Shown: positions 52,473 through 62,640, counted from the first letter of the stretch. The stretch: 64,000 nt of DNA from Candidatus Melainabacteria bacterium (GCA_003258725.1 QHMG01000008.1:1-64000); one strand, 5' to 3'. Notes: generated by a model not told the origin, from the sequence alone. Numbers and translations: made by a program.

Positions 52473-55373
52473 ATGAACAAAAAAAAAATCGGAGATTTAA
52501 TCAATACAATTTTATTTAGTTCGCTCATAGTTAGCTTAATAATGACAATATTATTGCCATTTATTAGTTTTTCAAAGCAAATTTATCCAGATTTTATTTA
52601 TGGAATTTCGCTTTATAATACAAACAAATCGCTAGAACTTGCGGTTTACAAATCGCTTTTGCTTGTTGGAAGCATAGTTTCACTATTGTTTGGAATAAAA
52701 ATCAACAATACTCCCCATAAAGATAATCCACCAAAACTACCTTACATATATTATTTTTTAATTGGTTTAGTTCTCACGACAGTAATATTTTCGACAGTTA
52801 TTTCTACAAAACTAATTACAGCTTTGTTTTTTTATATTGTTGTCTATTCTTTATGGCAAAATTATGCAAATAAACTGATGTTAATGGGCTTTTTTTCCTA
52901 TTATACAACTACTGCAATCGTTGCATTAATAACATTTTTAGTTCCAATTTGTCCAGCTTATGAGATATTTTATAAATTTGGTGATGATGTAAATCAAATA
53001 TTTTTACTTATTTTATCAATGATTCTCACTTTGGGAATAATTTGTCTATGGAAAAAATTTGGCGAAAAATTTTTAAACAAAACCATTCTCATTTTACAAA
53101 TATTTTTACCTCTGAATTTATTAATTTACTTTAAAGATACGTACGAATATGGCGCAAAAGTAATAAAATTACCTTACCCAGCGCTATTTTACATCGTTAT
53201 TAGTTTTGTAATTTTATTTGCATTTTATAATGCGTTTTGTTTTATAAAAAAACAAATTTTAGAAAAAAATTTAAACATAAAAACTCTAATTTCATTAAGT
53301 TCTGTGCTTGTAATTTTTGCAATAAATTCTTTTACAAGTCCTGCTCAAATTATTCCGTCAGATTTGTTTCATCATGGCGAACAAATTGTAGAATTTCAAC
53401 AAGTTTTTGGACAAAATCTAACATTATACAAAGATTTTACGCCAAGTTCTGGCAACTACTCTTTATTGACAGGCACTGTTTTAAAACTTATGGGCGACAA
53501 TGCAACTATTTATCCAGTAGCTTATTCATTAATTTTATTTTGCTTTGCTATTCTTGTTGGTGTTTTATCATATACACTTGCAGGAAGCCCCATTTCACTA
53601 CTTTTAGGAGCTTCTACTGGATTATTTATCTATAATCGTGGTTATTTAATTCTACCAATTTTATTAATTTTAACTTTACCAAAACTAATTAACAATCGAG
53701 ATTTATGGTTAAAAATATGGATATTATTAATTATAATTGGAGGTTTTTACTATCCTATTTACGGTGCATCTATGTTTTTTGCAACATTACCATTTGGATT
53801 TGTTCAATTTAAGGAATTTTTAAAAACAAATTATCAAAAAAACTTCAAATTTTATTTTAGCTGGATTGTTATGTTCTTGGTTGTTGCGGTAATGTTACCA
53901 ATCTTTTTAAACATGGCAAAACACATTTTGTTATTAGCTAATCAAAGCATGTTAGCTGACGGCGCTACAATACTAAATCCCCGACAATTTATGCCAAAAG
54001 AATATTTAACATTCTTACCAACAGGCATAAGGTTCGTATTTTATATTTTAAGCAAAATTTTTATCCCTACAATTTCTGTAATTCTTCCTTTTACAGTTTT
54101 AGGAACAATTTGGATTAACAATAAAAACAATGTTTTTTATAAATCACCTTTATTTTTAGTTTTGTCATCTTCAATAATTTTTCAAATTGTAGCCTTTTCA
54201 TATACACTAATTGCAGCAGATGAAAGCACAATTATTTCAAGGACAGCAATTGTTGTCGTCCCAATTATGCAGTATTTAACTCTAGGTTTTTACATTTTTG
54301 GAAAAGATTATTTAAAGGAAAGTACAAAAAAACAACTCGTAATCTTAACGCTAATTCTTGCTTCTGGCATAATGTTTAGCACTATTTTTTCAAATTGGTT
54401 TAGTTGTGATATAAAACACAAAATCGGTGGACTTCAAAATGACTCTTGTAAACTTAGCGCAAGTTTCAAATACCTAAATAATGATTATATATTTGTTGAT
54501 GGTAAAAAATTAAACCTTAAAAAACTTGGCAAAGGGTTTATGAAATGTGAAAACTTTGAAAAATTAAAAGAATATAATAACTTTATACAAACTCACAAAA
54601 TGCAAAACGCAACCTTTATGAATTTGCCAAGAATGTTTTACTACATTCTTGATGTAAAAAGTTGTTATAATGATTTAACTTATTTATTTCAAACTAAAAA
54701 AGCTCAAGATAATTACATAAAATATTTAAACAAAATTTCAGAAAAACCTATCATTGCGGATTTTGAACATCTTGGAAATTATGAAATTTTAAAATGGATT
54801 GAAGATAATAACTACATAAAATTAAAAAACGGTTGGTTTGTTTACGTCAATGATTTAGAAAAATATCATTTAAACAACAGCGATATAGAAAAAAAATCTG
54901 ACCTTTTTGATGATGAAATTAATTTTGATATTAGCTGTAATTCCTTTGGAAAATCTATCAAGACACTTCAAAAAGCCTTTGATAGAACTCTTTCCATGTC
55001 TGTTGACGATGTTATTTATGACAAAAACAGTTTGAAAATAAACTTTAAAGATAAAATAAATGGCAAAGAATTTGATTATTTGTATCTAAAAATAAATATC
55101 AACGAAGATTTAAACAAAAAATTTTTTGGAAGTTTTGACAACAGACTTCTAACACTTTATAAAAATAATCAAGAACTTTCAAAATATACCCTAAATATTT
55201 ATTGGGATAACAAGAAAAATCAACCAATAGTAACAGTTTTAGGAAATGGTGAATTACTTATTCCTCTTGGTTATAATTCTAGTTGGCGAAACAATTCTCA
55301 TAAAAATTTATTAATAGAAATTAAGAATATGCCTAATTTAAAAATCAAAAAAATAGAATTTTTGGGCAGATAA
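52473..55373 (+). CDS. Large GT-C-like membrane protein of the glycan cluster
   Basis: 966 residues. Residues 1-640 carry about fourteen hydrophobic helices. A non-membrane stretch SDLFHHGEQIVEFQQVFG, then YKDFTPSSGNYS has the acidic-histidine look of GT-C catalytic loops. The last 320 residues are soluble and Asn/Lys-rich. It starts one base after the sugar nucleotidyltransferase. A glycosyltransferase or polymerase that uses a polyprenyl-linked sugar is likely, and membrane side is not determined. Confidence 0.65.
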   Translation: MNKKKIGDLINTILFSSLIVSLIMTILLPFISFSKQIYPDFIYGISLYNTNKSLELAVYKSLLLVGSIVSLLFGIKINNTPHKDNPPKLPYIYYFLIGLVLTTVIFSTVISTKLITALFFYIVVYSLWQNYANKLMLMGFFSYYTTTAIVALITFLVPICPAYEIFYKFGDDVNQIFLLILSMILTLGIICLWKKFGEKFLNKTILILQIFLPLNLLIYFKDTYEYGAKVIKLPYPALFYIVISFVILFAFYNAFCFIKKQILEKNLNIKTLISLSSVLVIFAINSFTSPAQIIPSDLFHHGEQIVEFQQVFGQNLTLYKDFTPSSGNYSLLTGTVLKLMGDNATIYPVAYSLILFCFAILVGVLSYTLAGSPISLLLGASTGLFIYNRGYLILPILLILTLPKLINNRDLWLKIWILLIIIGGFYYPIYGASMFFATLPFGFVQFKEFLKTNYQKNFKFYFSWIVMFLVVAVMLPIFLNMAKHILLLANQSMLADGATILNPRQFMPKEYLTFLPTGIRFVFYILSKIFIPTISVILPFTVLGTIWINNKNNVFYKSPLFLVLSSSIIFQIVAFSYTLIAADESTIISRTAIVVVPIMQYLTLGFYIFGKDYLKESTKKQLVILTLILASGIMFSTIFSNWFSCDIKHKIGGLQNDSCKLSASFKYLNNDYIFVDGKKLNLKKLGKGFMKCENFEKLKEYNNFIQTHKMQNATFMNLPRMFYYILDVKSCYNDLTYLFQTKKAQDNYIKYLNKISEKPIIADFEHLGNYEILKWIEDNNYIKLKNGWFVYVNDLEKYHLNNSDIEKKSDLFDDEINFDISCNSFGKSIKTLQKAFDRTLSMSVDDVIYDKNSLKINFKDKINGKEFDYLYLKININEDLNKKFFGSFDNRLLTLYKNNQELSKYTLNIYWDNKKNQPIVTVLGNGELLIPLGYNSSWRNNSHKNLLIEIKNMPNLKIKKIEFLGR

Positions 55374-55445
55374 ATCCGCTCAATATATAAACTTTATGTT
55401 TATTGTATAATTTTTTTATAATAGCTTAGAAATAAAGAGGTTTTC

Positions 55446-57011
55446 ATGGAAAAATTTTATTTAACAACTGCAATTGATTACGTAAACGGTGCACCTCACA
55501 TTGGACACGCTTACGAAAAAATATTAACAGATATCATCGCAAGACACTTCAAAAAAAGATGTGACGATGTTTATTTCTTGTCAGGTACTGATGAACATGG
55601 TATCAAAATTCAAAAAACATCAGCTTCTCAAGGAATTACGCCAAAAGAACTTTGCGATACTAACGCTCAAAAATTCCAAGATTGTTGGAAAGCTCTAGGA
55701 ATTGATTATAATCAATTCATCAGAACAACTGATGAACAACACGAAAAAATAGTTCAAAAAATCTTTAAAAAACTTGTAGAAAAAGGTGATATTTATAAAC
55801 ATTCTTACAAAGGTTTGTATTGTAGTGGGTGCGAATGTTTTTTAAGCGAAAAAGACCTTACAGAAGATGGTCTTTGTCCTGATCACATGAAAAAACCTGA
55901 AGAAGTTTCAGAAGAAAATTATTTCTTTAAACTTTCAAAATACAAAGATGCAATCATCAAACATATTAAAGACAATCCAGATTTCATCGTTCCAAGTTTC
56001 AGAGCAAATGAAGTTTTGAATCAATTACAAGACATTCAAGATATATCTGTATCTCGTTCAATTTCAAATGTAACTTGGGGTGTTCCAGTTCTTAATGACC
56101 CAGAACAAGTTATCTATGTATGGATTGATGCACTTTCAAACTATATTACAGCCTTAGGTTACAATCCAGATGGCGAAAGTGATGAAAAATTTAACAAATA
56201 TTGGCCTGCAGATCTTCACGTAATCGGTAAAGATATTCTTAAATTCCACAGTATCTATTGGTTAGGAATTTTAATGGCTCTTGATTTACCATTACCAAAA
56301 CAGCTTTTGGCACACGGCTGGATTACAATTGACGAAACAAAAATGTCAAAATCTTTAGGCAATGTAATTGCTCCACAAGACATTTTGAAAAACTTTGAAC
56401 TTGAAACTCCAGACGCACTTCGTTACTACATGGCAACCTCTGCGCCTTGTGGAAAAGACGGCAATTACTCTGATGATGATTTCAAAGAAAAAGTTAATGC
56501 ACACCTTGCAAATTCAATGGGTAACTTGTTAAATAGAACTCTTTCAATGCTTGTTAAATACTTTGACGGCGAAGTTAAGCCAGAATTTAAGACTGATGCA
56601 AGTATTTTAAATACAGCTAAAAACACTATTGATATTGTAAAAAATCATTTTGATAATTATGAAGTTGCAGAAGCAGGAAACGCTATTATCTCACTTGTTG
56701 ACGTAACTAATAAATATGTTACAGACAATGCGCCATGGACTTTAGCAAAAGAAGAAAAAATGCTTGAATGTGGTCAAGTTTTGACAACAGTTCTTGATAT
56801 TATGTGCGTAATTGCATCATTAATTGAACCATTCTGCCCTAATATCGCAAAAGAAATGGCAAAACAATTATCGTTTGATTTATCTATAAAATATGATGAT
56901 TTAACTGTTGATAACATCAAAGTTGGTAAATTAATAGCAAAAGAAGATATCCACCCTGTATTTTTACGTATGGATTCTGAACTTGCCGACAAATCATCTA
57001 AGAAAAAATAA
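55446..57011 (+). CDS. metG: Methionyl-tRNA synthetase
   Basis: 521 residues. HIGH box GAPHIGHAYEKI, zinc-knuckle region YCSGCECFLSEKDL with GLCPDH, and KMSKS box ETKMSKSLGNV. The anticodon-binding helical domain ends near residue 510. The C-terminal EMAP-like dimer domain present in some homologs is absent. Strong promoter elements (TATAAT) and SD AGAGG upstream; prfB starts four bases after its stop. Confidence 0.96.
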   Translation: MEKFYLTTAIDYVNGAPHIGHAYEKILTDIIARHFKKRCDDVYFLSGTDEHGIKIQKTSASQGITPKELCDTNAQKFQDCWKALGIDYNQFIRTTDEQHEKIVQKIFKKLVEKGDIYKHSYKGLYCSGCECFLSEKDLTEDGLCPDHMKKPEEVSEENYFFKLSKYKDAIIKHIKDNPDFIVPSFRANEVLNQLQDIQDISVSRSISNVTWGVPVLNDPEQVIYVWIDALSNYITALGYNPDGESDEKFNKYWPADLHVIGKDILKFHSIYWLGILMALDLPLPKQLLAHGWITIDETKMSKSLGNVIAPQDILKNFELETPDALRYYMATSAPCGKDGNYSDDDFKEKVNAHLANSMGNLLNRTLSMLVKYFDGEVKPEFKTDASILNTAKNTIDIVKNHFDNYEVAEAGNAIISLVDVTNKYVTDNAPWTLAKEEKMLECGQVLTTVLDIMCVIASLIEPFCPNIAKEMAKQLSFDLSIKYDDLTVDNIKVGKLIAKEDIHPVFLRMDSELADKSSKKK

Positions 57012-57014
57012 TTT

Positions 57015-58077
57015 ATGGACATCAAAGAACTAAAAAGTAGAATAGCTAAAAACAAGGAGTGTCTTTGACTTAGAAAATTCTAAACAAGAACTTTCTAAAC
57101 TTGAAACAAAGTTACAATCTCCAGAAGTTTGGGCTGACCAAAAACTTGCAAGCGAATTAGGTCAAAAAACACGAGAAATAAAAGAAAATATCTCTCGTGT
57201 TGAACATTGGGAAGAAATTATTTCTGATGCGGAAATTGCATACGAAATGCAAGATGAGGATTTAATAAATGAAGCTAATTCAAATTTAAAAGATTTAGAA
57301 AAGGAATTAGACAAATTTGATATTCAATTAATGCTTTCTGGTGAATACGACAGTGCCGATGCAATGCTTACCGTAAACGCAGGTGCTGGCGGTACTGACG
57401 CTCAAGATTGGGCTGAAATGTTACTTAGAATGTACACTCGTTGGGCTGAAAAAAAAGGATGGAAAGTCACTTTACTTGATAAGTCTGAAGGTGATGAAGC
57501 TGGCATAAAATCTGCAACTATAAAAATTACGGGTAAATTTGCTTTCGGTTATGCAAAAGCTGAACGTGGAGTTCATAGATTAGTTAGAATTTCACCATTC
57601 AATGCAAATGGCAAACGACAAACAAGTTTTGCTAGTTGCGAAGTCTCACCAATTATTGAAGATTACGAAAAAGAAATTATAATTCCGCCTGAAGATATTG
57701 AATTAGACACTATGCGTTCAGGTGGTGCAGGCGGTCAAAATGTGAATAAAGTTGAAACTGCTGTTAGAATTTTGCATAAACCGACTGGAATTGTAATTAA
57801 ATGTCAGCAAGAGCGTTCTCAACTTCAAAATAGAACTATTGCAATGCAAATGCTTGCAGCAAAATTACTTGCAATTCGACAAGCTGAACATGAAAAGAAA
57901 CTTGCAGAATTAAAAGGTCAAAATTTTGATATAAACTTTGGATCTCAAATTCGCTCATACGTATTTCACCCATACAAAATGGTTAAAGACCACCGAACAG
58001 GTTATGAAGTAGGGAATGTCGATGCAGTAATGGACGGCGATATTGACGGATTTATTGAAGCATATTTAAAACAATAA
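57015..58077 (+). CDS. prfB: Peptide chain release factor 2, with programmed +1 frameshift
   Basis: Two frames make the protein. The first runs from ATG 57015 for 17 codons to an in-frame TGA (57066-57068). After a +1 shift on CTT, translation continues to 58077, giving about 353 residues, the usual RF2 length. The tripeptide anticodon motif ISPFN is SPF and the catalytic motif is GGAGGQNVNK (GGQ). RF2 reads UGA and UAA. An annotation that starts at 57247 would miss the first 77 or so residues. Confidence 0.95.
57054..57069 (+). promoter_or_regulatory. prfB: RF2 autoregulatory frameshift site
   Basis: AAGGAGTGTCTTTGAC: internal SD AGGAG, a 3-base gap, then the slippery CTT TGA C. It matches the canonical RF2 site (AGGGGG, CTT TGA C). 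Low RF2 leads to slow UGA reading and frameshifting. Confidence 0.95.
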
Positions 58078-58078
58078 A

Positions 58079-58113
58079 AAAGTCGGTCGGTTATGATATA
58101 ACCGACCGACTTT
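58079..58113. terminator. Terminator between prfB and plsY
   Basis: AAAGTCGGTCGGTTAT with its complement, 16-bp stem and GAT loop, separating converging genes. Confidence 0.85.
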
Positions 58114-58123
58114 CAAAAAAAAT

Positions 58124-58762
58124 TTATTTTCTAACTTTATTTTCTTCACCCTTCACAAGACGTTTAATATTTTCTCTATGAAGATAAATAATGTATAATG
58201 CACCTATTGCACAGTATACAACGTATGCAATTGGTTGATGGAAAAAATACATTAAAACAGGAGCACAAGCTACTGCAATAATTGAACCTAATGAAACATA
58301 TTTAGAAGTATAAGTAATTGCACCCCAAATAGCAGCAATAATCAAACCTACTTGCCAATTTAAAGCCAAAATTGTACCAACACCTGTTGCAACAGATTTT
58401 CCACCCTTAAATGCCAAATAAATAGGTTTACTATGACCGATAATTACGGCAACTGCAGCAACTACTGCAGGAATACCTAATTCAGCTTTAAAGTGAGCAA
58501 ATAATACTGCTAAAATTACAGGAACAGCACCCTTTAAAGCATCTAACAACATTACGATAAAGAAATATGGAGTCCCCAAAACTCTTTTTACATTTGTTGC
58601 ACCTGTTGAGCCTGAGCCTACCTCTCTAATATCTTTGCCTGTTTTAAGTTTTACAATAATGTAACCTGTTGGGATAGAACCGATTAAATATGAAATAACA
58701 AAAACGATTCCTAACATATAAAACCAAGTTACAAATTCTTTTAAAATTCCAACTATATTCAT
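58124..58762 (-). CDS. plsY: Glycerol-3-phosphate acyltransferase PlsY
   Basis: 212 residues, membrane protein with about five helices. Motif 1 GSIPTGYIIVKLKTGKDIRE followed by GSGSTGATNVKR, motif 2 GHSKPIYLAFKGGKSVATG, and motif 3 near LHRENIKRLVKGEENK are all present. It makes lysophosphatidic acid from acyl phosphate. The gene is on the opposite strand to prfB. Confidence 0.95.
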   Translation of the reverse strand: MNIVGILKEFVTWFYMLGIVFVISYLIGSIPTGYIIVKLKTGKDIREVGSGSTGATNVKRVLGTPYFFIVMLLDALKGAVPVILAVLFAHFKAELGIPAVVAAVAVIIGHSKPIYLAFKGGKSVATGVGTILALNWQVGLIIAAIWGAITYTSKYVSLGSIIAVACAPVLMYFFHQPIAYVVYCAIGALYIIYLHRENIKRLVKGEENKVRK

Positions 58763-58792
58763 AAATTTCTCCTTTTTGTCGATTATAAAATA

Positions 58793-59800
58793 TTATCTTA
58801 AAATTATCAAATAGTTAATATCTGGCTTTACGTCTTTATTTTTAGGCATTTTTTTCCATAGTTTCATGTGAATTGTTGCAGGATATGCCATTGTTGTAAA
58901 CTTCAATTCATTTTGTAGGGGAGAACCATTGTTACAACCTCCTTGAACACCACAAGCATTACCTAAATGAATAAAATCTTTGAATGCATAAACATTTGTC
59001 GAAATATTTTCTTTTTGAGTAAATACAATATTTTTCAAAATGTCTGCATAAGCAAATTTGAACCCTAAATCACGAGCATTTAAACCTTTTAATAAATACG
59101 TATGCCCCAAATTACCCTTGTATGCAGAAACTTCAAAAATAACCTTGATTGTATTTTCGTCTTTTGAATAATTAATTTTTATTGGAATTAAATAATCAAC
59201 GGGCGAACAATCTTTTTTCTCTTTGTCATCAAAACTTAATCTATCTAACCCAACAAGCATTGTTGGATTATTAATATAACGACTTTCTTCTGACAAACCA
59301 ATATTTGCTTTTGCACCACGTCCTGTACAAGTTAGAGCCTCAATACTTAGCCAAGGTTTTTTATCAACAATTTGTCCAAAAACTTCCTCTGTTGGAGTGT
59401 AATTTCTGTTTTTAAAAATTGTTTTTTCAACATAAGTTTTTCTTAATTGATAAATTTCACTTCTTTTTTTATAGTTCAAATCTGTCATTGGATTAATTGG
59501 TACACTTCCTGTAACCCAATATTCATCAGCTTCTTCTTTATTAAATTTTTCAAATGGGCTATTTGATTCTTCTTTTTTGAACTCATTTTCTGGATATTCT
59601 AATTGAATATCAACATCATCAATTGTGTCATCTTCATCTTCAAGTTCTTCTTGCCATGGTTTCTGAGAAGACAACTTTAAAGCACCTTTCTTTTGAATAT
59701 TGTCAAAAAGGTTCGGATTAATCATAAAGTACAAAATCAATCCGACAACCGCTACAAATATAATTAAGAAGTTTTTAAATTGGTGGTTATTCGAATTCAT
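58793..59800 (-). CDS. Membrane-anchored hypothetical protein
   Basis: 335 residues. One N-terminal helix (FLIIFVAVVGLILYFMI) after a short polar start, then an acidic disordered stretch (about 45-80), then a mostly beta exterior domain with CTGRGAKANIGLS and NACGVQGGCNNGSP. The paired cysteines could form disulfides outside the cytoplasm. Type II anchor topology is expected. It lies between the dehydratase activase and plsY. Family unknown to me. Confidence 0.65.
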   Translation of the reverse strand: MNSNNHQFKNFLIIFVAVVGLILYFMINPNLFDNIQKKGALKLSSQKPWQEELEDEDDTIDDVDIQLEYPENEFKKEESNSPFEKFNKEEADEYWVTGSVPINPMTDLNYKKRSEIYQLRKTYVEKTIFKNRNYTPTEEVFGQIVDKKPWLSIEALTCTGRGAKANIGLSEESRYINNPTMLVGLDRLSFDDKEKKDCSPVDYLIPIKINYSKDENTIKVIFEVSAYKGNLGHTYLLKGLNARDLGFKFAYADILKNIVFTQKENISTNVYAFKDFIHLGNACGVQGGCNNGSPLQNELKFTTMAYPATIHMKLWKKMPKNKDVKPDINYLIILR

Positions 59801-59825
59801 TTTATTCTCTCTATTTTAGTTCAAA

Positions 59826-60836
59826 CTAGGCAATATCCCAACGTCCACAAGTACCGCCCCAACGTGCAATAATATTACCTTGAATATCTTTTATGTTTTC
59901 ATAGTGAGGGTGGTTGTGTTCGTCCATACCCTCAACAATTGTAATAACTTCACATTGGTTTGAACAACCGTTACAATCACAAGTGATTGAAGCAAAGTGC
60001 ATATCACCAACTTCCCAACCTCTGAATGTTGTTGGTTTTTCGGTGTATTGGTGATTTTCCATTGCCAATAATGCAGCGCCAATAGCACCCATTGTTTGGT
60101 GGTTTTCTGGAACGACAATTTTTGTTTTTAATTCTTCTTCAAATGCTTTAACCATACCTTTGTTAGTTGCAACACCACCTTGGAATGAAATTGTTGGTAA
60201 TAAATCTTTTCCTAAAGCTAAGTTTGCAAGATAGTTTCTAACTAATGCTTGGCAAAGACCATACAATAAATCTTCTACAGGATAACCTAATTGTTGTTTG
60301 TGAATTAAGTCACTTTCTGCGAATACACCACAACGCCCTGCGATACGAGCAGGGTTTGTAGATTTTAATGCAGTATCACCAAATTCTTCAATTGGAACAT
60401 TCAAACGTTGAGCTTGGTGATCTAAAAAACTTCCTGTACCGGCTGCACAAACTGTATTCATCGCAAAATCTGTAACAATACCATCTCTCAAGATAATAAT
60501 CTTACTGTCTTGACCGCCAATTTCCAGAATTGTTTGAACACCAGGAATATTAACACTTGCGGCTACTGCGTGAGCTGTAATTTCATTTTTAATAATATCA
60601 GCACCAACTAATGCACCTGCTAAATTACGACCTGAACCAGTTGTACCAACACCTTTTACATCATATTCTTGTGTTGCTTGAGCTTTCAAATGTTTTAAGC
60701 CTTCTTGAACTGCCATAACTGGTTTACCAGCCGTTCTTAACATATAACTATCAACGTATTTACCATTTTCATCAACCAAAGCTAACTTAGTTGTAACTGA
60801 ACCTACGTCTATACCTAAATATACTGTCAATGCCAT
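59826..60836 (-). CDS. BadF/BadG/HgdC-type acyl-CoA dehydratase activase
   Basis: 336 residues, ASKHA-fold ATPase. Phosphate 1 YLGIDVGSVTTKLALVD, the glycine-rich EIGGQDSKII, cluster cysteine region NTVCAAGTGSFLDHQAQRL and second cysteine in GRCGVFAESDL, all as in 2-hydroxyacyl-CoA dehydratase activators. The C-terminal extension contains CDCNGCSNQCEV, an extra cysteine set. The protein injects one electron into a dehydratase or related iron-sulfur enzyme. That partner gene is not next to it here. Oxygen-sensitive enzyme, so an anaerobic host. Confidence 0.85.
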   Translation of the reverse strand: MALTVYLGIDVGSVTTKLALVDENGKYVDSYMLRTAGKPVMAVQEGLKHLKAQATQEYDVKGVGTTGSGRNLAGALVGADIIKNEITAHAVAASVNIPGVQTILEIGGQDSKIIILRDGIVTDFAMNTVCAAGTGSFLDHQAQRLNVPIEEFGDTALKSTNPARIAGRCGVFAESDLIHKQQLGYPVEDLLYGLCQALVRNYLANLALGKDLLPTISFQGGVATNKGMVKAFEEELKTKIVVPENHQTMGAIGAALLAMENHQYTEKPTTFRGWEVGDMHFASITCDCNGCSNQCEVITIVEGMDEHNHPHYENIKDIQGNIIARWGGTCGRWDIA

Positions 60837-60980
60837 ATTTATACTTCCTTTTCTTTTTATAATTAAATACTAGCACAAACAAATGTAACAAATTGTAAAT
60901 ATACCTAAAAGCATGTATAAAGTTTATTTTCAGCCTTGCCGTTATAAGAAGTACGTAGGCAATAATGAAAGTGTGACATT

Positions 60981-62270
60981 ATGGTTCAAGGGATAAATTG
61001 GAATAGTTATTCAGCAAATCAAATTTTGGAAATGAAACAAAAAGGTGTTCAAGTTCCAGATGATGTGCTTAAAAAAGCTGAAAGTTCTATTTCTGAAAAA
61101 GATACAAAAGAAATTACGTCAGAATCAAATGACGAAAAAAACGTTGAATATGATGTTACTGATGATACTCAAAATATTGATAGCTCTGAATATAAGTCAA
61201 AAATTCAAGATGTTGCAGATTTTAAAAAGCAACTTGAAGAAGAAGGCGCTAGCTTAAAATCAATGGTAAAACAATTTACTACAAAAGCAAACGAAAATAC
61301 TACAATGTTAACTGCATCATTAGAAGAACTTAGTATGTTTACGGATTTCATCGCAGAAAAACAAGATATTGCGACAGAAACTCAAGCGCAAGCTGAAAAA
61401 GAACAAGCTGAAGTGCAAGCTACAGCAGAAAAAATAACTCAAGAAATTGAAAAGAAACAAGACGAAATTGAAACAATTAATGATAAAGTAGATTCAGGAG
61501 AGGCTACAGAAGAAGACAAAACAAAAGCTAAAAATTTACAAGGTGAAATTCAAACCATAGCTGACAATGGAAACGCAACAATCACAGCAAAAGAAGCCGT
61601 TGTTGCAGACTTAAATACAGAAACAGCAACCACAATGAGCGATTTAGAAGCCCTTACAAAACTTGTAAAAGAAGATTCAACTGATGCTCAAAAAGGTATA
61701 GATTTTGCAAAAGAAACTCATGACTTGTCTAATAAATTATACAAAAAAGGTTCAAAAGCAGGTAAAATAGGCACAATAGCAGGTAGCGTTATTGGTGGTG
61801 CTGTCGGTGGTTTTAGCATGTCAAAAGTAAAAATTGTACATAATGACGTTGGTTTAACAAACACAACAGCGAAATCAAACATCGGACTTAACATTGGCGG
61901 TGGCATATCTGGAGCTAGTATAATGGGTAGCTTGGGTTCACTATTTGGCTCTAAAAATAGAAAAATTGGCCAAGCGGGCATGGATGCAGCAAATAAATTA
62001 AATCAAGTTGCAACAAACCAAATAAATACAGCTCAAGTTATTGCTAACAACAATGATATTGCAATTAACGCAACAACTGACGCAGATTCTGCTGTTACTG
62101 ATTTGTCAGGCATAATAAAAGATGCTGAAAATACGGATATAAAAACAGAACCAGAACCAACTGATAAAACTTTAGATGTTACTAACGAAGATAATAAAAC
62201 AACAGAAACTCCTGTAGCAAAAGGTGAAACAGAAGTTGAAGATGAAAACAAAAAGAAAAAAGAAGCATAA
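60981..62270 (+). CDS. Hypothetical coiled-coil protein with glycine-rich segment
   Basis: 429 residues. Start MVQGINWNSYSANQILEMKQ; I recall similar openings in Melainabacteria. Residues about 75-240 are a long coiled coil. Residues 255-285 (IGTIAGSVIGGAVGGFSM) and 308-330 (IGLNIGGGISGASIMGSLGS) are glycine-zipper stretches. The tail is acidic then KKKKEA. Its general layout recalls the paralogs at 39240 and 41264. Secretion-translocator or membrane-inserting proteins show such patterns, but no homology is claimed. Confidence 0.65.
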   Translation: MVQGINWNSYSANQILEMKQKGVQVPDDVLKKAESSISEKDTKEITSESNDEKNVEYDVTDDTQNIDSSEYKSKIQDVADFKKQLEEEGASLKSMVKQFTTKANENTTMLTASLEELSMFTDFIAEKQDIATETQAQAEKEQAEVQATAEKITQEIEKKQDEIETINDKVDSGEATEEDKTKAKNLQGEIQTIADNGNATITAKEAVVADLNTETATTMSDLEALTKLVKEDSTDAQKGIDFAKETHDLSNKLYKKGSKAGKIGTIAGSVIGGAVGGFSMSKVKIVHNDVGLTNTTAKSNIGLNIGGGISGASIMGSLGSLFGSKNRKIGQAGMDAANKLNQVATNQINTAQVIANNNDIAINATTDADSAVTDLSGIIKDAENTDIKTEPEPTDKTLDVTNEDNKTTETPVAKGETEVEDENKKKKEA

Positions 62271-62297
62271 TTGACTTTGAATAAAAATAGGAATAAC

Positions 62298-62332
62298 AAA
62301 CAGGCAGTTTGCAAAATGCAAACTGCCTGTTT
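62298..62332 (+). terminator. Terminator of the 60981 gene
   Basis: AAACAGGCAGTTTGCA and its complement, 16-bp stem with AAA loop, then TGTTT. Confidence 0.85.
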
Positions 62333-62360
62333 GTTTAAATTCTTCTTCTTCGCACTTTTA

Positions 62361-62383
62361 ACTCCACATCGGCTTACGCTTTT
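62361..62383 (+). repeat. Intergenic repeat, copy 1
   Basis: Contains CTCCACATCGGCTTACGC followed by TTTT. First of three copies; unit length to the next is 123 bp, and the unit also has GATATTATGTTGCG. Confidence 0.75.
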
Positions 62384-62483
62384 TTTGTTCCTGTGGTACT
62401 CGGACATTCGTCCTGCGTTCCTACGTCACAGATATTATGTTGCGTGTCTTGTTTGTCTTTGCCATCGCAAAGCCAATACCGAC

Positions 62484-62506
62484 ACTCCACATCGGCTTAC
62501 GCTTTT
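62484..62506 (+). repeat. Intergenic repeat, copy 2
   Basis: Contains CTCCACATCGGCTTACGC followed by TTTTTT. Unit length to the next is 134 bp; the interval shares CCTGTG and GATATTATGTTTCG with the first interval. Confidence 0.75.
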
Positions 62507-62617
62507 TTCCGCCTGTGCAATCAAAGATTGCTTCGTTCATTCACTTACGTTTCATTCACAACGGCGGTGATATTATGTTTCGCCAATGCTCCGCCGACTC
62601 CCGTCGCCGTGTGCTTG

Positions 62618-62640
62618 ACTCCACATCGGCTTACGCTTTT
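62618..62640 (+). repeat. Intergenic repeat, copy 3
   Basis: Contains CTCCACATCGGCTTACGC followed by TTTT and abuts the acpS stop codon on the minus strand, so the third unit is cut after the head. Confidence 0.75.

Noticed and set aside
57247..58077. Truncated prfB or sequencing frameshift
   Set aside because: The upstream frame and the canonical CTT TGA C site with internal SD show a programmed frameshift.
62361..62640. CRISPR array
   Set aside because: Only three repeats, spaced by 100-111 bp, and the spacers resemble one another. No cas genes are present.
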